This document shows, piece after piece, positions 55,958 through 63,092 of a stretch of DNA of 64,000 nucleotides. Source of the stretch: Methylophilus sp. 13 (GTDB lineage: Bacteria; Pseudomonadota; Gammaproteobacteria; Burkholderiales; Methylophilaceae). Every line of letters begins with the position of its first letter. The stretch's first letter is position 1. The stretch lies in contig NZ_JADKYR010000004.1 in the NCBI RefSeq assembly GCF_015354335.1, positions 247,532-311,531 on the forward strand, written 5' to 3'. The notes under the pieces were generated by a model. That model saw only the letters and a program-made list of their open reading frames with translations. It searched no databases and was not told the DNA's origin. The position numbers and the translations under genes were made by a program.

Positions 55958-55986
55958 AATATATCTTGGGTGTAAGATGATGTCAA
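55958..55986 (-). promoter_or_regulatory. Near-consensus sigma70 promoter of the defence operon
   Basis: On the minus strand, TTGACA (55986-55981), a 17-base spacer, then TATATT (55963-55958). The -35 is perfect and the -10 differs at one base. Predicted start of transcription is near 55951. Confidence 0.75.
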
Positions 55987-56211
55987 TACACAATATGTTG
56001 TGTTCGTGTCAGATAATCTTTATTAAATTTAGTTCTTATATTTTTGAACTAAATTCCAGCTATTGACTGTTAGGTAAGCTTTATTAGTGGGAAAAAATTG
56101 TTTGAATAAATCGTCAGTTTTTCCAGAAAACCGAAAATCGGAACTTAAAATAGATATAACAGATGATGCATTTACACACTCAGCATCAATCTGATTTTTA
56201 GGATTACTACT

Positions 56212-57156
56212 ATGAATACACAAGCAAACCAAAAAGAAATTCCTCGTGTTGGCCCAGGGGAGCCAATCACAGAGCCACTACCGTATGAGGGCACACCTAT
56301 GCAGGTGTTTGCATATCTGGATATTGACCAACCATTTGTCGCTTGGGCGAGTTATCGTGGAGTATTGGTTTCGGCACATGCTAAGTATCAACCTCCTCAA
56401 TGCCCCATTTCCATGATGTTTGCGGGCATGATTGCTGCCCAAAACAATGTAAGGTTTCGCAATGAGATGTTGATTGAAACCTGGCGTCAGCAACACTTTC
56501 CAACATGCAATTCCAGACTCACTGGCATGTATTTTTTTGAAGACATGGCTTCTGCCCAACGTTTAAAAAACTGGGGGTATCACTTCACACCAGAGTATTT
56601 GGCTGAGTTAGCCTTACATCCATCTTCAAGCATTACTAAGGTTGACTCAAACTGGATTACATATGCCCCGCTTGATAAAAATGGGTACATCACTGATCCA
56701 TCGTGGATACCTAGATATTGGTCGGGCGAGGCACACCCAGACCATGAACCATTATGGGAACTGATTGCTCAGGGTCGTGCCATTGTTTGCGGTAGTGATC
56801 TTAGAATCCGTGCCTATGATAATGTCTACAAGGCGTTTCCAACTGCATTATGTTTATTGGAAACCGGGAGAATCGCTGCTCACGTGGGGTCTGACTTGGG
56901 AAGTATTTTTCCATGGCTGATTAAAAATGATGAGGCAACGATGAAGGTTCAATATCATATCGATATGGAAGATGCACACAACGAGGTATTTTTGGCTAAA
57001 GTCCATGATTACAAAGGGCCAAGAAATTATCGTGATCTGGCAGTGGGTGGAGAATATTTTGGCTTACCACACTCTGAGGAATATATCGTGCAGTTTTCAG
57101 TGACAGATGACTTCCTTTACTCCGTTCATGCATCTGGAGCATTAAAAAATACATAA
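56212..57156 (+). CDS. Protein of unknown function beside the defence operon
   Basis: 314 residues, cytoplasmic, no membrane segments. Not recognised. The middle has an aromatic-rich block (GMYFFEDMASAQRLKNWGYHF, then PEYLAEL) and a long loop with WIPRYWSGEAHPDHEPLWELIAQG. The Tyr-Phe-Phe/Arg pattern recalls ADP-ribosyltransferase-like folds but is too weak to assign. AGGA precedes the ATG. It is divergent from the defence operon and is followed by a gene remnant and a strong terminator. Confidence 0.7.
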   Translation: MNTQANQKEIPRVGPGEPITEPLPYEGTPMQVFAYLDIDQPFVAWASYRGVLVSAHAKYQPPQCPISMMFAGMIAAQNNVRFRNEMLIETWRQQHFPTCNSRLTGMYFFEDMASAQRLKNWGYHFTPEYLAELALHPSSSITKVDSNWITYAPLDKNGYITDPSWIPRYWSGEAHPDHEPLWELIAQGRAIVCGSDLRIRAYDNVYKAFPTALCLLETGRIAAHVGSDLGSIFPWLIKNDEATMKVQYHIDMEDAHNEVFLAKVHDYKGPRNYRDLAVGGEYFGLPHSEEYIVQFSVTDDFLYSVHASGALKNT

Positions 57157-57199
57157 AAGTCACACAATCGGGTTTCAATTGCAGACGAAACAAAGGTAA

Positions 57200-57409
57200 A
57201 AGGTCCGGCTTCCTACTTTCTATCAATGGAGAAATCCAACCTCTATTCATGTCGCAACGGCTCTTGAGCTCGACGCAGTCTCCGGAAAATATTTCGCTAA
57301 ATCCAAGATAGGAAAGTCGTCAAAAGCCAGTCGCGATATTAGTTTGCAGGAACAGTTGTGGAGCTTAACTCTTAAACAACTAAAAATCGAAAGTCCATTT
57401 GGGATATAA
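57200..57409 (+). pseudogene. C-terminal remnant of a short-chain dehydrogenase
   Basis: The frame ending at 57409 reads through VATALELDAVSGKYFAKSK and SRDISLQEQLWSL, which matches the C-terminal end of retinol-dehydrogenase-like SDR proteins (typical VSGKYF and LW near the end). There is no start codon, Rossmann motif or active-site Tyr-x3-Lys upstream, so only about 65 codons remain. It sits between the unknown gene and the att site and probably records loss of DNA at an earlier insertion. Confidence 0.6.
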
Positions 57410-57414
57410 CTTTA

Positions 57415-57451
57415 GTGTCGCACAAGGCTTGTCACCTTGTGCGACACTTCT
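57415..57451 (+). terminator. Intrinsic terminator
   Basis: Perfect 13-bp stem (57415-57427 with 57435-57447) with a 7-base loop, followed by TTCTTTT. Lies directly after the SDR remnant, as expected for the end of the former gene. Confidence 0.9.
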
Positions 57452-57639
57452 TTTATATTTGGTCCATATTCTTCTTAGTTTATGACTACCAAGAAAAGTC
57501 GGTTTATTTACCCCATTTCTGGATTGAGTGAGGAAGAAAAGTTTAGCAGGCTTTTTTAGCTAGTACACGGAAGCATAAAGTGGCCGTTGCGGCCAATTTA
57601 TGGTGCTAGCGACAACTATCTTGGCTTTGCTTTTATTTC

Positions 57640-57689
57640 TGGTGCGCCCGGCGAGATTCGAACTCACGACCCTTGGCTTCGGAAGCTAA
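57640..57689 (-). other. Attachment site: 3' fragment of tRNA-Arg(CCG)
   Basis: On the minus strand, from about 57686 down to 57640, the sequence is the 3' half of a tRNA: the anticodon loop TTCCGAA (CCG), the 3' strand of the anticodon stem, the T arm GTTCGAATC and the acceptor strand ending CCA. The 5' half of the tRNA does not follow on the right; after GCTAA (one mismatch to the stem) the sequence is unrelated. This is the left att site of an element inserted in that tRNA gene, with the element on the right; the intact tRNA should lie beyond the window at the other end. Confidence 0.8.
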
Positions 57690-57742
57690 ATTTAGTCTAA
57701 GTTAACATGTTGATATTTAATTACTATTACATTATATTGTAA

Positions 57743-57770
57743 ATTATTGGCACATTATTGGCACAATTGG
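57743..57770 (+). repeat. Tandem 11-bp repeats before the integrase
   Basis: ATTATTGGCAC occurs twice in tandem (57743-57753, 57754-57764), followed by a partial AATTGG. They lie between the att site and the integrase start and may be arm-type integrase sites or part of its control region. Confidence 0.55.
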
Positions 57771-57781
57771 ATATAAGTCTT

Positions 57782-58816
57782 ATGGCAACAATTAGAAAAA
57801 AAGGTGATTATCAATGGCATGTGCAGATCCGACGTAAGAAACGTGGACTTGGTGAGGTAAAAGCTACTCAGACCTTTGCAACAAAGGCGCAAGCTGAGGA
57901 GTGGGCACGAGAAATTGAGAGTGAAATTGATCGTGGGGTATATGTTTCAAGAGTTGAGGCTGAATCAACGATGTTATCTGAGGCCTGCGATAGATATCAC
58001 CGAGAAATTCTGCCAAAACTAAAGGGTAAAGCTGCCGATGCATCAAGACTCAAGACTATCAAGCTTGAACTTGGTAAGTTGCCTTTAACGGCAATTAATT
58101 CAACTGTATTAGCCAAGTTTCGAGATGCTAGATTAGGTATTGTCAGTAACCAATCGGTCATACATGAGTTAGGCTTGGTGACCAGAGTTTTAAAAGCTTG
58201 CGTTCTTGATTGGGGGATTGCTCTTCCTGGTGGTATCCCTCAAGTTCGTAAACCAACGAAACCAAATGGCAGAGACCGAAGAGTAGAGCAAGGTGAAATT
58301 GACGAAATAATCAAAGTGAGTGAATCACAGGAGTTGGGTACCATTATAGGAATTGCAATTGAGACCGCCATGCGAAGGTCGGAGATTGCTTCCTTGGAAC
58401 GTGATGCTGTTGAGATAAATCGCTCCATAATTCGACTGACTAAAACTAAAAATGGCGATGACCGTAAAGTTCCGCTGAGTTCTAAAGCAAAAGAACTATT
58501 GATGAGTATTCCCGCTAGAATAGATGGTAAAGTTTTTGGGCTGCAACCTGATTCAATTAGCCAGGCTTTCGATCGGGCAGTAATAAGGGCAAGAAAGGGT
58601 TATGAAGAAAAGTGTAAGGAGGATGGGATTTTGCCTTCTAAAAATTGGTTAATAGATATCCATTTCCATGACTTAAGGCATGAGGCAACAAGTCGAATAG
58701 CTGAGAAGGTATCTAATATTATCGAACTGGCTAGTATTACCGGCCATAAGGATTTGCAAATGCTAAAAAGGTACTACCATCCTAAAGCTGAGGATTTGGC
58801 TAAAAAGCTAGGCTAA
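57782..58816 (+). CDS. Tyrosine-family site-specific integrase
   Basis: 344 residues. Residues about 1-55 are an arm-binding-like N-terminus (MATIRKKGDYQWHVQIRRK), about 60-155 the core-binding SAM-like domain, and about 165-340 the catalytic domain: arginine in ETAMRRSEIASL, lysine in LTKTKNGD, HDLRHEA, the histidine in GHKDL and the nucleophile tyrosine in KRYYHP. All six catalytic positions seem present. The ATG at 57782 is preferred to a TTG at 57758 inside the tandem repeats. It drives integration and excision at the adjacent tRNA-Arg att site. Confidence 0.92.
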   Translation: MATIRKKGDYQWHVQIRRKKRGLGEVKATQTFATKAQAEEWAREIESEIDRGVYVSRVEAESTMLSEACDRYHREILPKLKGKAADASRLKTIKLELGKLPLTAINSTVLAKFRDARLGIVSNQSVIHELGLVTRVLKACVLDWGIALPGGIPQVRKPTKPNGRDRRVEQGEIDEIIKVSESQELGTIIGIAIETAMRRSEIASLERDAVEINRSIIRLTKTKNGDDRKVPLSSKAKELLMSIPARIDGKVFGLQPDSISQAFDRAVIRARKGYEEKCKEDGILPSKNWLIDIHFHDLRHEATSRIAEKVSNIIELASITGHKDLQMLKRYYHPKAEDLAKKLG

Positions 58817-58831
58817 AGATGTCGGGTGCAT

Positions 58832-58874
58832 CTCCTTTCTACTGTTCACATTGTGAACAGTAGAAAGGAGTTTT
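58832..58874 (+). terminator. 39-bp perfect palindrome ending the integrase gene
   Basis: Arms of 19 bases (58832-58850 and 58852-58870) around one central base, followed by TTTT. The inner part (58841-58861) is a member of the palindrome family repeated across the next 1.2 kb, so the site could be both terminator and protein-binding site. Confidence 0.8.
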
Positions 58875-59225
58875 AAAATATACCAAAATTTGAGTGTTAA
58901 CAATGATAACACTCGTCGAAAGACAGTTGTCAGCAAATTCAACTTTCATTTTTTTGAGATTGAAAATTAGTTTGTCAACAATTTGGGTTGCTAAAGGGTT
59001 TAAGGGTAAGGGGGCGCTTCTCGTAGATTAGCTTAGTGTTCACAATGTGAACAGTTGCTGCAATGATTGTTCAATAAGAAATTTCCAACTTGATATCATT
59101 TTCCTGCATAAGTATTGAGTCACCTAGCTAGGCTGGGTAATTTTATTCGTTTATCAGAGAGTGCTCTGATCTGAAAACAGATTTAGAGTGTTAATATTGT
59201 TAACAATAGTTTTGATGAGATTTTC

Positions 59226-59438
59226 ATGAGACTGATCAATGGCAATCGCCAAAATGCTGAGTCTGAGCTACTGCGTGCGCTCTGGGCAGATGCAACGCCT
59301 AGATACAAGGCTTTGCTCAATAAACTCTACCCAGGGAACCCTGAATTGGAATTGATAAAAAAGCCTGCTGTTGAATCGGTTACAACCCCTCCAAAATTTG
59401 ATAATTTGAGAAGCCCTTCTGATTCCCCAGAAATTTAA
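59226..59438 (+). CDS. Small hypothetical protein within the palindrome array
   Basis: 70 residues, with a charged helical N-terminal half (NAESELLRALWADATPRYKALLNKLYPG) and a Pro/Ser-rich end. A palindrome lies just before it (59189-59205) and another just after it (59452-59472), as if it were controlled by the same protein. The ribosome site is weak. Not recognised; may be a small DNA-binding or accessory protein of the element. Confidence 0.5.
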   Translation: MRLINGNRQNAESELLRALWADATPRYKALLNKLYPGNPELELIKKPAVESVTTPPKFDNLRSPSDSPEI

Positions 59439-59472
59439 AACGCCAACATTGACTGTTAACATTGTTAACAGT

Positions 59473-59720
59473 TTCTCGACCACCCCACCAACCAAAGAAG
59501 CAGAGCAGTACCGGCAGTTAATCGCTATTTTCAGATGCGCTGACCGGTGAATCTTCGAAAAACGACTCGCTCGTTATATTTTCCCCTTTGGCAGTAGGCT
59601 TTTAGCGTACTGCGTTAGAAAAAAATATATTCATTTGAAATTGGGTCATCATCTTGAAGATACTGAGTTGGGTTCATAACATTCCATTCGTTTTAGCAGG
59701 TCAACCACTTTTTTAGCGTT
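59473..59720. other. Gene-poor stretch in the element
   Basis: No convincing gene. On the minus strand a short frame without a usable start (ending about 59670) looks protein-like (EQFENAKKVVDLLKRMECY) and may be a gene remnant. Confidence 0.35.
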
Positions 59721-59822
59721 TTCAAACTGTTCACACTGTGAACACCTTATAAATCATGCATTACAACGACCCCACTAGCCTTAATTTGCCTTTAATCGGA
59801 TAGTTCCGCTCAACAAAAACCT

Positions 59823-59936
59823 CTATGCCTGCCGACACTCTTCACTGATCTCGCCATCGTCCACTTCGTACAATGGCGCGTCGCTGGTTATGCTTAATCG
59901 AGCCTCTACATTTCCAAAGCTGATAAAGCTGCGCAT
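59823..59936 (-). CDS. Small ORF, overlapping partner
   Basis: 37 codons starting MRSFISFGNVEARL, with an acidic C-terminal part (EVDDGEISEECRQA). It begins inside the end of the small ORF 59906-60025 in another frame (31-base overlap). Either it is a translationally coupled gene, or the two were one gene joined by a frameshift. Not recognised. Confidence 0.4.
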   Translation of the reverse strand: MRSFISFGNVEARLSITSDAPLYEVDDGEISEECRQA

Positions 59937-60025
59937 TTTTGTGAGTCATGATTGATGCTTTTAATGGCATTTCTCAATGTATTCAACGCGGACTCGATAC
60001 TCATTTCTTCAAACTGATGCGTCAT
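59906..60025 (-). CDS. Small ORF with good ribosome site
   Basis: 39 residues, helical (FEEMSIESALNTLRNAIKSI). GAGG lies 7 bases upstream of the ATG at 60025, and one palindrome of the array (60056-60073) sits about 30 bases further upstream, where an operator would be expected. Not recognised. Confidence 0.45.
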   Translation of the reverse strand: MTHQFEEMSIESALNTLRNAIKSINHDSQKCAALSALEM

Positions 60026-60080
60026 CTATTACCTCGAATTTGAGGTTGGGTAAAGTGTTCACATTGTGAACAGTCACTCT

Positions 60081-60413
60081 TTACAGCATTTGTAACGCAG
60101 TGTTTCCAATTTCGACTCGAATGCCCGTGACAAGGGCGCAGCAATCGCAAAATCGGTTGTTTAAGTAAACCCTCAATGGGCCAACAATCGGGTTAATTTC
60201 ATCTACACCGTTTCGTGTGATTTGTTTGTACTGGCAGTCGTCCAAATCAAAACCTAATTGTTGACATGTAGCCAGATCAATTTCCACCAAGGATTTATCC
60301 CTGCTAATTTTTGCCAGTCGCTCAACCGCCAGTCCGTTCGTCGGGTTCTCAAACCGAACTAGCGCTTCAGACACGTCAGTATTGATTTGATTGTTAGGTA
60401 CTGTTTTCAACAT
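60081..60413 (-). CDS. Hypothetical protein of the integrative element
   Basis: 110 residues, cytoplasmic, acidic, with a CDCC cluster near the C-terminus (NNRFCDCCALVTG). AAGGAGG precedes the ATG at 60413. It is 33 bases downstream of the secreted-protein gene on the same strand, so probably the same transcript. Not recognised. Confidence 0.65.
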   Translation of the reverse strand: MLKTVPNNQINTDVSEALVRFENPTNGLAVERLAKISRDKSLVEIDLATCQQLGFDLDDCQYKQITRNGVDEINPIVGPLRVYLNNRFCDCCALVTGIRVEIGNTALQML

Positions 60414-60446
60414 CTCAAATTCCTCCTTGCCTAAAGCGCGATTTTC

Positions 60447-61244
60447 TTAGTTTGCGATGACTGCTTCAGCAATTTTCTCTGTGACCATTCGCAATCCCTG
60501 GTTGGCGATCTCCGTCAAATTGGCCTCATCCACTTTGGTATCCACCTTTTCAAGGGATAACGAATAATAGTGGCTCGGTTCCGCATCGTATAACACAGTG
60601 AACACCACCACATGATGCGTCTTGTTGCATGCATCGCCACAGCGGCTGGCATCATTTTGCAAATGCCCTCCATCAATTGGTTCAGTGCCTGGAGTTGATG
60701 AGAAGATTTTTCTGGTCAGGTTAGCAACGACATTGATTGCAACACCACCCCAAACCCCAGCAGAAGAGCCCATCGCCTGAGTAAGCTTGGTTCCCTCATG
60801 CAACATACCCGCATCCAATTTGGTGATGTCGTGACTTTGGTGGGCTCTGAGTATGTATTCTGAAGCATGCAATTTTGACATCACCAATCCTTCCGGTTTG
60901 ATATCTTTAATCATGATCGCGCCGCTATCAAATGCAGCTTTGTCACTGGCATAGGTGCGTGTATAGGCACTAATCCGCAACGATTTTGGCAACCAACCTC
61001 CATTGGATTGAATCCCTTTTTCAGAAAGTGTTTTTCTGATGAGCTTAGTTGTATCCACACCAATCTCCCTGCCATCATAAAACGCAAGGGATAAGTTCTT
61101 GCCTTTAACCGATGCATCTATCTGGCCTGACTCTTGAATTGTTAATCCTGTATTAGCGTTTTCACTCTGCGCTTGAATTTGCACCTCGGAATAAGCCTGA
61201 TGCGACACCATCATCAACGTTAAAATTGGGATCAATCCTCTCAT
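60447..61244 (-). CDS. Exported hypothetical protein of the element
   Basis: 265 residues with an N-terminal signal peptide (RGLIPILTLMMVSHQAYS). The mature part has a Gly-rich hydrophobic stretch (MGSSAGVWGGVAINVVANL) and a cysteine pair (SRCGDACNKTHH) near a His pair. AGGGAGA precedes the ATG. It overlaps the small membrane protein gene upstream by 4 bases. Periplasmic or envelope location is likely; a role in transfer or exclusion is possible but not shown. Confidence 0.68.
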   Translation of the reverse strand: MRGLIPILTLMMVSHQAYSEVQIQAQSENANTGLTIQESGQIDASVKGKNLSLAFYDGREIGVDTTKLIRKTLSEKGIQSNGGWLPKSLRISAYTRTYASDKAAFDSGAIMIKDIKPEGLVMSKLHASEYILRAHQSHDITKLDAGMLHEGTKLTQAMGSSAGVWGGVAINVVANLTRKIFSSTPGTEPIDGGHLQNDASRCGDACNKTHHVVVFTVLYDAEPSHYYSLSLEKVDTKVDEANLTEIANQGLRMVTEKIAEAVIAN

Positions 61245-61402
61245 GATTGTTCTCCCTTTTCACCGGCTGCGGTGGTTTTACTTTCCAGCTGCTCCTTTTG
61301 ACTTTCTTCCTGTAGCTTTTGTCTAACTGACCACCAGGCCATAAACACGGCAAAAGCCAACAGCATCGAAAATGCGATATACATTCCGTTTATCATACTC
61401 AT
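61241..61402 (-). CDS. Small single-helix membrane protein
   Basis: 53 residues: a membrane helix (YIAFSMLLAFAVFMAWW) then a charged, Gln/Glu/Lys-rich tail. The ATG at 61402 has AAAGGA upstream; the longer frame from 61441 lacks a ribosome site. It overlaps the next gene by 4 bases, so it is likely part of the same function. Not recognised. Confidence 0.6.
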   Translation of the reverse strand: MSMINGMYIAFSMLLAFAVFMAWWSVRQKLQEESQKEQLESKTTAAGEKGEQS

Positions 61403-61434
61403 TGTGAATTCCTTTAATTTTGATGAATGTTGAA

Positions 61435-61746
61435 TCAACATTCGGGTGAGGAATCATCATCAAGAGAGTCGTATTGGGCCAATGAGAAAGGAATGACTTT
61501 GCATGGAGGTGATTTGAGCGGTTGATCAGTCAGTCCAAAATCACGCAGATAATCGACTGCGCGCAGACTGGAGACATGAATCAAGGCATAAATGGTTTGC
61601 GGATGAAAGTCATCATCCACCGTCTCGCACTTAATTTCACGTTCCAGACCGTTGACGCCAATGACCTCAACCAACCCAAACTTTGGGTGATGGGCAAGGC
61701 TACCTTGGGGGCAATTTCTGGATGCAAATCTTTGTGCTTCACTCAT
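61435..61746 (-). CDS. Hypothetical protein of the element
   Basis: 103 residues, cytoplasmic. It has a short beta-rich part (HPKFGLVEVIGVNGLEREIKCETVDDDF) reminiscent of a small SH3-like or CarD-like barrel, followed by an acidic Asp/Ser-rich end. Not recognised. First gene of a minus-strand set that runs to 59823. Confidence 0.6.
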   Translation of the reverse strand: MSEAQRFASRNCPQGSLAHHPKFGLVEVIGVNGLEREIKCETVDDDFHPQTIYALIHVSSLRAVDYLRDFGLTDQPLKSPPCKVIPFSLAQYDSLDDDSSPEC

Positions 61747-62098
61747 TCATTATTCACCATGCAATATCATCCAAACACGGTGCCATAGAAGACAATACCA
61801 ATACCGTTAGGCAAGGCAACGCCACACATGACACAGGCCAATATTCACTTGAAGGATGATCGACTGTAAATTAAAAGCACATACAAAGGCGACAACATTG
61901 CCTAAGCAATTTTGCTTTTAGTTAATTAGGTTCAGTCAGGAACGGGTCAATAAAAAAATGGGGTGAAGCTCTTTTTGAAAAAAAAGACTGAACAACTTGA
62001 TTGTTTAATTTGCGAATATTGCGCTCTTCAAACAATCGTTTTTTATATTACATACGCAGAATAAAAGAATCAACCATCCTGATTGATTTGCGACAGCG
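61747..62098. other. Intergenic region between small genes of the element
   Basis: About 350 bases, AT-rich, without a convincing gene. It should carry the promoter of the minus-strand set 61746-59823. No hairpin with T-run was seen. Confidence 0.45.
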
Positions 62099-62335
62099 TT
62101 AATTGTCGATAAGTGATGCGACAATCGGAATAGGGTTAATTTGCATATGCTTGCAAAGCTCCAGGAACTCAATCACATCCAACCTACGTTCTTTATTTTC
62201 AATTTTGGCAATAAATGACTGTGGCTTACCCATACATGCAGAGAGCTCTGTCTGGGTCATCTTTTGCTTTTTGCGACAATCCACAAGCTGCTTGATGAGT
62301 TTTGCATAGTTGTCGGTATAGGTGGATTTCGTCAT
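62099..62335 (-). CDS. XRE-family helix-turn-helix regulator
   Basis: 78 residues. Helix-turn-helix of the Cro/C1 type: LVDCRKKQKMTQTELSACMGKPQSFIAKIENKERRLD region, with the usual QxxLA-like and SxxExxxRxxD pattern. The start at 62335 is chosen as it leaves a typical short N-terminus; the frame upstream (62398) adds a hydrophobic run without sense. It is divergent from a lipoprotein gene and could control the element's switch between integrated and mobile states. Confidence 0.85.
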   Translation of the reverse strand: MTKSTYTDNYAKLIKQLVDCRKKQKMTQTELSACMGKPQSFIAKIENKERRLDVIEFLELCKHMQINPIPIVASLIDN

Positions 62336-62497
62336 CGCCGTCACTGTTAAAAAAACAATCAGGCTTGAATAAATAATCCCATTTAAGGATAATCCCAAAA
62401 TAGGATAATTTATCGGTCAATAAATTAATCCAGGTAAATAAGCGCATGCGCTTATCTATTTTGAATTCAAAGAATGGGGTGTTTTAAGGGAGATGTG

Positions 62498-62965
62498 ATG
62501 AAGTATCAAAGAGGATTATTGTTCGGGTTAATAATGTGCTTATCATCATGCACGACCATTAGAAACTCGAACGTTGAAGATATTAGGGTGGATGGTCTAC
62601 CGCTGGGTAAGGTTGAGGATGTGGCAAGAATTCAAATTCAGACCTACAAGAAAGATCCCAGAAATCCTTTATACCCATGGTGGAGTGCCACCATAATTGC
62701 ATTTGATGGGATTGATTTACCAAAAAATCATAAAGCATCGGTAATACAAACCACGCCTGGCAAGCACAAGGTTGGCATCGCATACTCAATTGAGGCTGAA
62801 TTTAACCCCACAGGTAAACGGGTTCGGAGCACTTGCCAATTTGATGATATGGAACTGAAAGTGGGAAAATTAATTTTTATCAACTCGCTTTCAATCAATT
62901 TGCTACAACATTGCAGCATCAAATATGGCGAGGATGATCCATTTACGGCGTACCAAAGAAAATAG
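62498..62965 (+). CDS. Predicted lipoprotein
   Basis: 155 residues. The signal sequence ends with LIMCLSSC, a lipobox with cysteine near residue 18. The mature domain has aromatic and basic residues (YPWWSATIIAFDGIDL) and a TPGKHKVGIAYS strand as in small surface lipoproteins. GGGAG precedes the ATG at 62498. Function not recognised; entry-exclusion or envelope roles are common for such genes in mobile elements. Confidence 0.72.
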   Translation: MKYQRGLLFGLIMCLSSCTTIRNSNVEDIRVDGLPLGKVEDVARIQIQTYKKDPRNPLYPWWSATIIAFDGIDLPKNHKASVIQTTPGKHKVGIAYSIEAEFNPTGKRVRSTCQFDDMELKVGKLIFINSLSINLLQHCSIKYGEDDPFTAYQRK

Positions 62966-63016
62966 CAAAAAGCACACTCAATAATTTTTGGGTCACTATC
63001 ATTTACCCATATTAAA

Positions 63017-63074
63017 GTTACAGTAACAAATATGTGGAGATTTTCATATTTTTTATATATAATGTTACTGTAAC
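63017..63074 (+). promoter_or_regulatory. Promoter flanked by GTTACNGTAAC operators
   Basis: Perfect 11-bp palindromes GTTACAGTAAC (63017-63027) and GTTACTGTAAC (63064-63074) lie on each side of a TATAAT -10 box (63058-63063). The -35 is weak (TGGAGA, 63035-63040, 17-base spacer). The second palindrome covers the predicted start site. The small protein that follows is the likely binder. Confidence 0.65.
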
Positions 63075-63092
63075 TTAAATATGGAGCACCTT

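Larger units (their letters stand above)
58841..60071. repeat. Array of seven related palindromes (possible operator or partition sites)
   Basis: Four sites share TGTTCACA-N-TGTGAACAGT: 58841-58861, 59037-59054, 59728-59744 (reverse) and 60056-60073. Three share TGTTAACA-N-TGTTAACA: 58892-58914, 59189-59205 and 59452-59472 (the first and second with mismatches). The centre base varies. The spacing is irregular, so these are not a CRISPR or simple iterons. They fall in gene-poor DNA between the integrase and the minus-strand gene set, which suggests binding of an element-encoded regulator, replication or partition protein. The binding protein is not known. Confidence 0.72.

Noticed and set aside
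55894..55986. Upstream TTG start for MBL copy 2
   Set aside because: The TTG at 55986 is part of the -35 box, so it cannot be on the transcript from that promoter; the GTG at 55893 is kept.
57640..57689. A functional tRNA gene
   Set aside because: Only the 3' half from the anticodon loop on is present; the D arm and 5' acceptor strand do not follow.
58819..58863. 14-codon frame with a CSHC motif at the integrase end
   Set aside because: The CSxCEQ string arises from reading the palindrome TGTTCACANTGTGAACAG in one frame and recurs at the other copies; it reflects the DNA motif, not a protein.
58841..60071. Palindrome array as a CRISPR
   Set aside because: Repeats are 17-21 bp perfect palindromes with irregular spacing of 50 to 330 bases, and no spacers of equal length or cas genes are seen.
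58841..60071. Palindromes as chromosomal ParB parS sites
   Set aside because: They recall the parS sequence (TGTTTCACGTGAAACA) but lack the central CACGTG and have odd length, and no parAB genes are visible.
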